Positions 59,600 to 64,000 of a stretch of 64,000 nucleotides of DNA are shown piece by piece (the stretch's first letter is position 1; every line of letters starts with the position of its first letter). The DNA is taken from NCBI GenBank assembly GCA_951804985.1, contig OX638134.1, positions 8,205,017-8,269,016 on the forward strand, written 5' to 3'. This DNA comes from Dryomyza anilis (lineage: Eukaryota > Arthropoda > Insecta > Diptera > Dryomyzidae). Below the pieces are notes generated by a model. That model had not been told where the DNA came from and did not search any database. It saw only the letters and a program-made list of their open reading frames with translations. Made by a program: the position numbers and the translations under genes.

Positions 59600-61095
59600 A
59601 CCTACTATAAAAACTGCAGCTTTTACTCAAAAGCTCGCAAAAGCTTTTAAAAAAAGCACAGCAAAAAAAGCGCTTTGTTAACGAACAAAAATCAAACTCT
59701 GCCGCATAGCAGCAACGAAGAGAATCAAATAATCCAACGAAGCTCATACTATTAACAAAAACAAACAGACGATCGTCGGTCGACGAGACTGTTCGGTGGT
59801 TGATGGCTGAACGAGGTGAAGTAGAGCAGAAGCTGAAGCAACCGCAGCAGAGTTGTTTGAACATGTTGGCTGTGCCGCAGCAGCGACTGCTGCTCACCTG
59901 CTCTCAGACAACAACATAGATTGCGCCGGCTGCTTCGTGTCGTTGTTAATGCGAACGCACGAAGATCGCGCGATCGCAGCAACGACGACGACGACGATGG
60001 CAACGACAACAGCAAAGTGAACTGATTGAACTTTCGAATGCTTTCGACAGTCGTAGCAGCGCTTTCAACGTGTTAACGTCGTGAACTGCGTGCGTGAATA
60101 TAAAATAAATTTAAAGAAATAATAATAATTTAAAATAATATTTATTATAAATAAAAATTATATAAATGGTATTTTGTGCGTTTGCAAAAAATATCTATTT
60201 TTTTAACCAATAAAAAAAATTAAATAGTTTTTTTATTTTAGTTAAACAAAAAATAAAGTTGTACAAAAAAAAATATTTGAAGCAACGCCAAACATGCCAA
60301 TTTTGCAACGCGTGTAGTCGCCCAACAACAACAACAAAAACGACTGGTCAGTTTAATAGTCTCGCGCGCTCTATCTCTGCGATACACAAGATACAGGCAC
60401 TCTACTGATGTGCGAATAAAAAAAGAAAAAAAAAAAAACAAAAAAAAACAAAAAAAAAAAGAGCAACTAAACTAAAGCACGCCGCGACATCTACATAAAT
60501 TAGTCGAAGCAGGTGTGAGCAGAAATATTTTAAAATAAAGCAACACAAAACAAAAAAAAACTGCAAAATATAAAAATAAATAAAATACATAAAAACATGC
60601 AATAAACACAAAATGAAATAAAAATAAACAAATAAAAGAAAAAAAACGCACACCAAAATACTGCAAATAAAAAACGAAAAATCTAAATTTGCTATTCAAC
60701 AAAAAAAAAAACTATTTGAGAAAATACAAAAAAAATTAAAGGTATTTTGCACACTGCAAATTCCTACAAAATCTCGCAGCACATCGACAAACGCATCCAT
60801 TGGATATGTTGCTTTGCATAGTGTAGCAAAAATCAGCCGCAGTTGAAATTAAGTTCTGTGTCTAACAAGTGTGTGCAGCAATAACGTGTTGTTTGCTTAG
60901 TTTATTTTTTACTTTATTACTATTTTCTTTTTTGCCTTTTGTGATTTTAGAGGCGTTTGTAAATTTGTGTTTTTTTTTTTTTGTTTTTCGAAAAAATCGC
61001 GTATCTCATAGAATTTTCCGCACATTCAGCGAACAGTTATCATCAACGCGACAGACAAAGTGTGTTTTGCACGGAAATTTTCGCAATTAGCTAAA
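59600..61095 (+). promoter_or_regulatory. Candidate promoter region and untranslated first exon
   Basis: The most GC-rich island of the window (about 59690-60090) carries CAG/CAA and (GAC)n runs, CGATCG-type sites and high complexity. It is followed by A-rich DNA and then by a T-rich stretch and CGCACATTCAGCGAACAG...CAACGCGACAG (about 61019-61060), which ends in CTAAA|GTAAGT with the donor GT at 61096. This combination is what a fly 5' untranslated exon followed by a long intron looks like. No start codon or coding exon is identified, so strand and extent are inferred. It could instead be an enhancer island. Confidence 0.35.
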
Positions 61096-61400
61096 GTAAG
61101 TGAAATTCTTATTAATTTATGACATTTCTTTATGTGCACTTGAAATGCAAAATTTATGCAATTTTAAATTGCTTTTATTTTACGTTTTTTATATTAAATA
61201 TTTTTTGGTTTTATAAAATATAATAGCTATTTTATAACGTATGACATTTTCATGTGATTTTATCAAGTTTTCATATGAATTTATAGATTTTTGAAATGAT
61301 AAAAATATTAAATATAGCTATTCTATAACGGATGAAGTATAACGATATTTATGTGATAAACTTTCTAGTTCAAAAGTGTTAATTTTGAATTTAGGCAAAT
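61096..61400. other. AT-rich DNA, possible intron start
   Basis: Follows the candidate GTAAGT donor. No gene or element is seen. It ends at the next minisatellite. Confidence 0.4.
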
Positions 61401-61580
61401 TTTAATTTGTGATGAATTTTGAGGTGTGGTAAATTTGGAGGTTTGATGAATTTGGGTGTGGTGAGTTTTGAGTGTGGTGAGTTTTGAGTGTGGTGAGTTT
61501 GGAGTGTGGTGAGTTTTGAGTGTGGTGTGTTTTGAGTGTGGTGAATTTTTTGTTTGTTGAATTTTGAGTGTGGTGAGATT
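61401..61580 (+). repeat. 16-bp minisatellite GTGTGGTGAGTTTTGA, locus 4
   Basis: About 8 units on the plus strand, the same family as at 30.0, 45.4 and 50.5 kb. Confidence 0.93.
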
Positions 61581-63555
61581 AGAAAAAATTATGAAATATG
61601 AAATTAGAGAGTTTTCTGAGTTTGGAGAGGTGAGAAAATCGAATTAGTTACGTTTTGTTGTGCTGAGTTCTAAGCTGTAATGGTTTCCATGGTATGGAAA
61701 ATTTTTAGATGTGGTCATATTTGAGATAAAGAAATTGAGATGAGAGATAAGTGACATGAGCTGTTGTTGAGTTTTAGTAGATATCGAGTAACACAACCGA
61801 AAAACATAGTTAGGTGAATACTTCATTATGAACATTAAAAAAAAATTTAAAACCTGAAAAACCTAAAAAATTTTGAAATAATATAAAAGAAGTAAACATC
61901 AAAAAACTGCTCTCAAATAATAAATATAAAATATTATATATATTTCACTTACCTTTGTCTTTAATTTGCATAGTTTAGATTTTATTTTTCCGCAACGCAT
62001 TTCATGCATATTTTGCAAAAATTCATCAGAAAACTAAACTGCCCATCTGAAAGTGAAATTAGTAAACAGAAATATTAAATTCAAATATTTTCAAAAATTT
62101 TTAAAATAAAAATAATACAACAAAATTTTGTAGAAACATCGCGCAAAAACATGAGAATGGCAAAACAAAATAAATGCCAAATGTTTAGTCCAAAAGTTAA
62201 GCAGAAAACTCTTGCCAACAAAATATTGACTGATTTGGGCCAAAAAGAAAATGCAAAGTATTTTTGCAAAGCATTGTAAGATGTATTTTTTGTGCGCCTG
62301 ACTGACAGAAATGCAGTGGAAAATTTATGAATCACTACAAAGTGAAAACATTTCAGTGCATAAATGCAAAAATAATTAATTAGTGATAAAATAATAAATA
62401 AAATATTAAATTTAAATAAATCAAATGCTATAGGAAATAATTAATTAAAGTGACAACATATAATAAATCATTTAATTAAACAGCATAATTAATACAAAGT
62501 CAATTAAAAGTTTTCAAGTTTTAGTTCAAATTTTCTATAACAAAATAACGTTCTCTTAAACATTTAAATGTTTTAACTAGTTTCGAGTCAAAGCAAATAC
62601 AAAAGTAGAAAAAAAAAACATAAAAATTAATAATCAATCTTTTATTTCGCACATCATTTAGAAAAACACTTTAGTTTAACCGGTTGTAACAGTCAGCTGA
62701 GTTTAAGTTGAGTAGGAGCTTTGGTGAGCTACTAGCTAAATTTTGTATATTTAGAAGAAAAATAATAATATATAATTTTTAAAGATTTAATTTAATCTTA
62801 TCTTATGTAAAATATATTTAATAGTGCAGGTAATTGGAAACTTTTGTTTTTTCAACACTTAAACTGCAGTTAAACTATTATAATTTATAGCTTTTCTAAA
62901 GTCCAACATTTCTGCAATAAATCTTCAATTTAAATAAACAACTATATAGTAATCTGATCTATTCTACTATACTATTCTATACAGTAAAATTTTTCGAGAT
63001 TAAAACCAATGGGTTTTGATTTTCTCCCTCGTTTTGGTTACGGGTTTGGTTTTAAGATTCACACCGAAACGGTTGTAGTAGTGTAATTAAGGTTCAGTTT
63101 TTCAGCCACATTTTTAAATTAAACGTAGTTTAAACTAAATGTAATTTCGTCTATAGTCAACATATCACACATATTTAAAATGTTCAATTAATTGATTATT
63201 AATTCTTTATCTGTCTCTAAAATTTAAAGAGATTCGACTGCTTGGTTTAGGAACCATGAACGTGTTAAAAATTTGGAACATTTTAAACTAAGTTTAAGCG
63301 AGCACTGAAAAATTTAACCTTAAAGTTATAGCTGAATTTCAGATTTTAACTTATAAATTAATATAAGTAGTGGTTTTTATATTTGCCACATCTTGAACAA
63401 ACAACCAAATTATTTAAACAAATAACAGAAAACCTTAAAATTTGATTAACAATTGTAAAAAGAAAAATAGATAAACTGGGTTTGTGCCCAAATAGAATAC
63501 TCTCGATTATAAATACAAAATTTTAAATAGTTTGTCTGACACGAATTAAATAAAT
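61581..63555. other. AT-rich intergenic or intronic DNA
   Basis: No gene, RNA or mobile element recognised. The short minus-strand frames at 61644-61835 and 62081-62335 have no domain features. A GGTTTTGATTTTCTCCC/GGTTACGGGTTTGG stretch at 63010-63050 is unremarkable. Confidence 0.5.
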
Positions 63556-64000
63556 TTACTGTAAAACTGATATACAGTAATACTGATATACAGTAAAACT
63601 GTTATAAAGTAAAACTGTTATACAGTAACACTGTTCTACAGTAACACTGTTCTACAGTACAACTGTTTTACTGTAAAACTGTTATACAATAGAACTGAAA
63701 TACAGTTCAACTGTTCTACAGTAAAGCTGTTCTACAGTAAATCTGTTCTACAGTAAAACAGTTCTACAGTAAAACAGTTCTACAGTAAAACAGTTCTACA
63801 GTAAAACAGTTCTACAGTAAAACAGTTCTACAGTAAAACAGTTCTACAGTAAAACAGTTCTACAGTAAAACAGTTCTACAGTGAAACTGTTATACAATGA
63901 AACAGTTCTACAGTGAAACTGTTCTGCAGTGAAACAGTTCTTCAGTAAAACTGTTGTTCTATAGTAAATCTGTTCTACAGTAAAACTGTTTTACAGTAAA
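63556..64000 (+). repeat. 16-bp minisatellite CAGTTCTACAGTAAAA, runs off the right edge
   Basis: Degenerate at the left (CTGATATACAGTAATA and similar), regular from about 63720 to 63880 and still continuing at the window end. Many units carry the short inverted repeat ACTGT...ACAGT. Confidence 0.95.

Overview
This window reads as AT-rich, gene-poor DNA from a higher fly (Brachycera, possibly a tephritid or drosophilid-like species). Four things point that way: CAA/CAG/GAC-rich islands in an AT-rich background, a copia-type LTR element primed by initiator tRNA-Met, TA-flanked MITEs, and a dispersed repeat with a GTCC/GTCT core that I recall as common in fly intergenic DNA. The species is inferred, not proven. 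I find no convincing host protein-coding exon. The only intact coding gene is the gag-pol ORF of a copia-superfamily retrotransposon on the minus strand (37062-40988), flanked by nearly identical LTRs of about 181 bp.

Most of the window is tandem or decayed repeat. (1) An 8-bp repeat, GATTTATT, occupies 1-785 and recurs as its reverse complement at 2567-3850. (2) A 19-bp near-palindromic minisatellite (CACTAAAAATTCAATTTTT and its complement) recurs as eight separate arrays: 12.3-14.7, 15.3-15.8, 22.8-23.9, 27.5-28.9, 46.9-48.3, 52.9-53.7, 56.0-56.5 and 58.0-59.5 kb. They lie in both orientations and total about 9.3 kb. (3) Three unrelated arrays share an exact 11-bp period: TTATGGATAAG at 8.4-9.5 kb, ACTTTTCCAAT at 23.9-26.2 kb and CCTTCCTCTCT at 33.1-34.8 kb. 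(4) A GTGTGGTGAGTTT family occurs at 30.0, 45.4, 50.5 and 61.4 kb, always on the same strand. (5) From 16.5 to 21.5 kb the motif TGTGGAAC(C/G/A)TATT recurs about 27 times in a decayed satellite whose orientation flips in the middle.

Mobile-element content besides copia: a decayed non-LTR (LINE) reverse-transcriptase C-terminus at 6.9-7.56 kb, two TA-flanked MITEs (10007-10228 and 54326-55224), a 652-bp element with 11-bp terminal inverted repeats (31673-32324) with two further partial copies (32.8 and 36.4 kb), and an unclassified TE-like tail at 41.64-42.06 kb.

The stretches between arrays are AT-rich intergenic or intronic DNA with several GC-richer islands. The best candidate for a host transcription unit is 59.6-61.1 kb, where a GC-rich CAG/GAC island leads into a possible untranslated first exon ending in a GTAAGT donor. 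If that is real, the right end of the window would be its first intron. Most of the long open frames in this window are artefacts of tandem repeats whose unit lacks stop codons.
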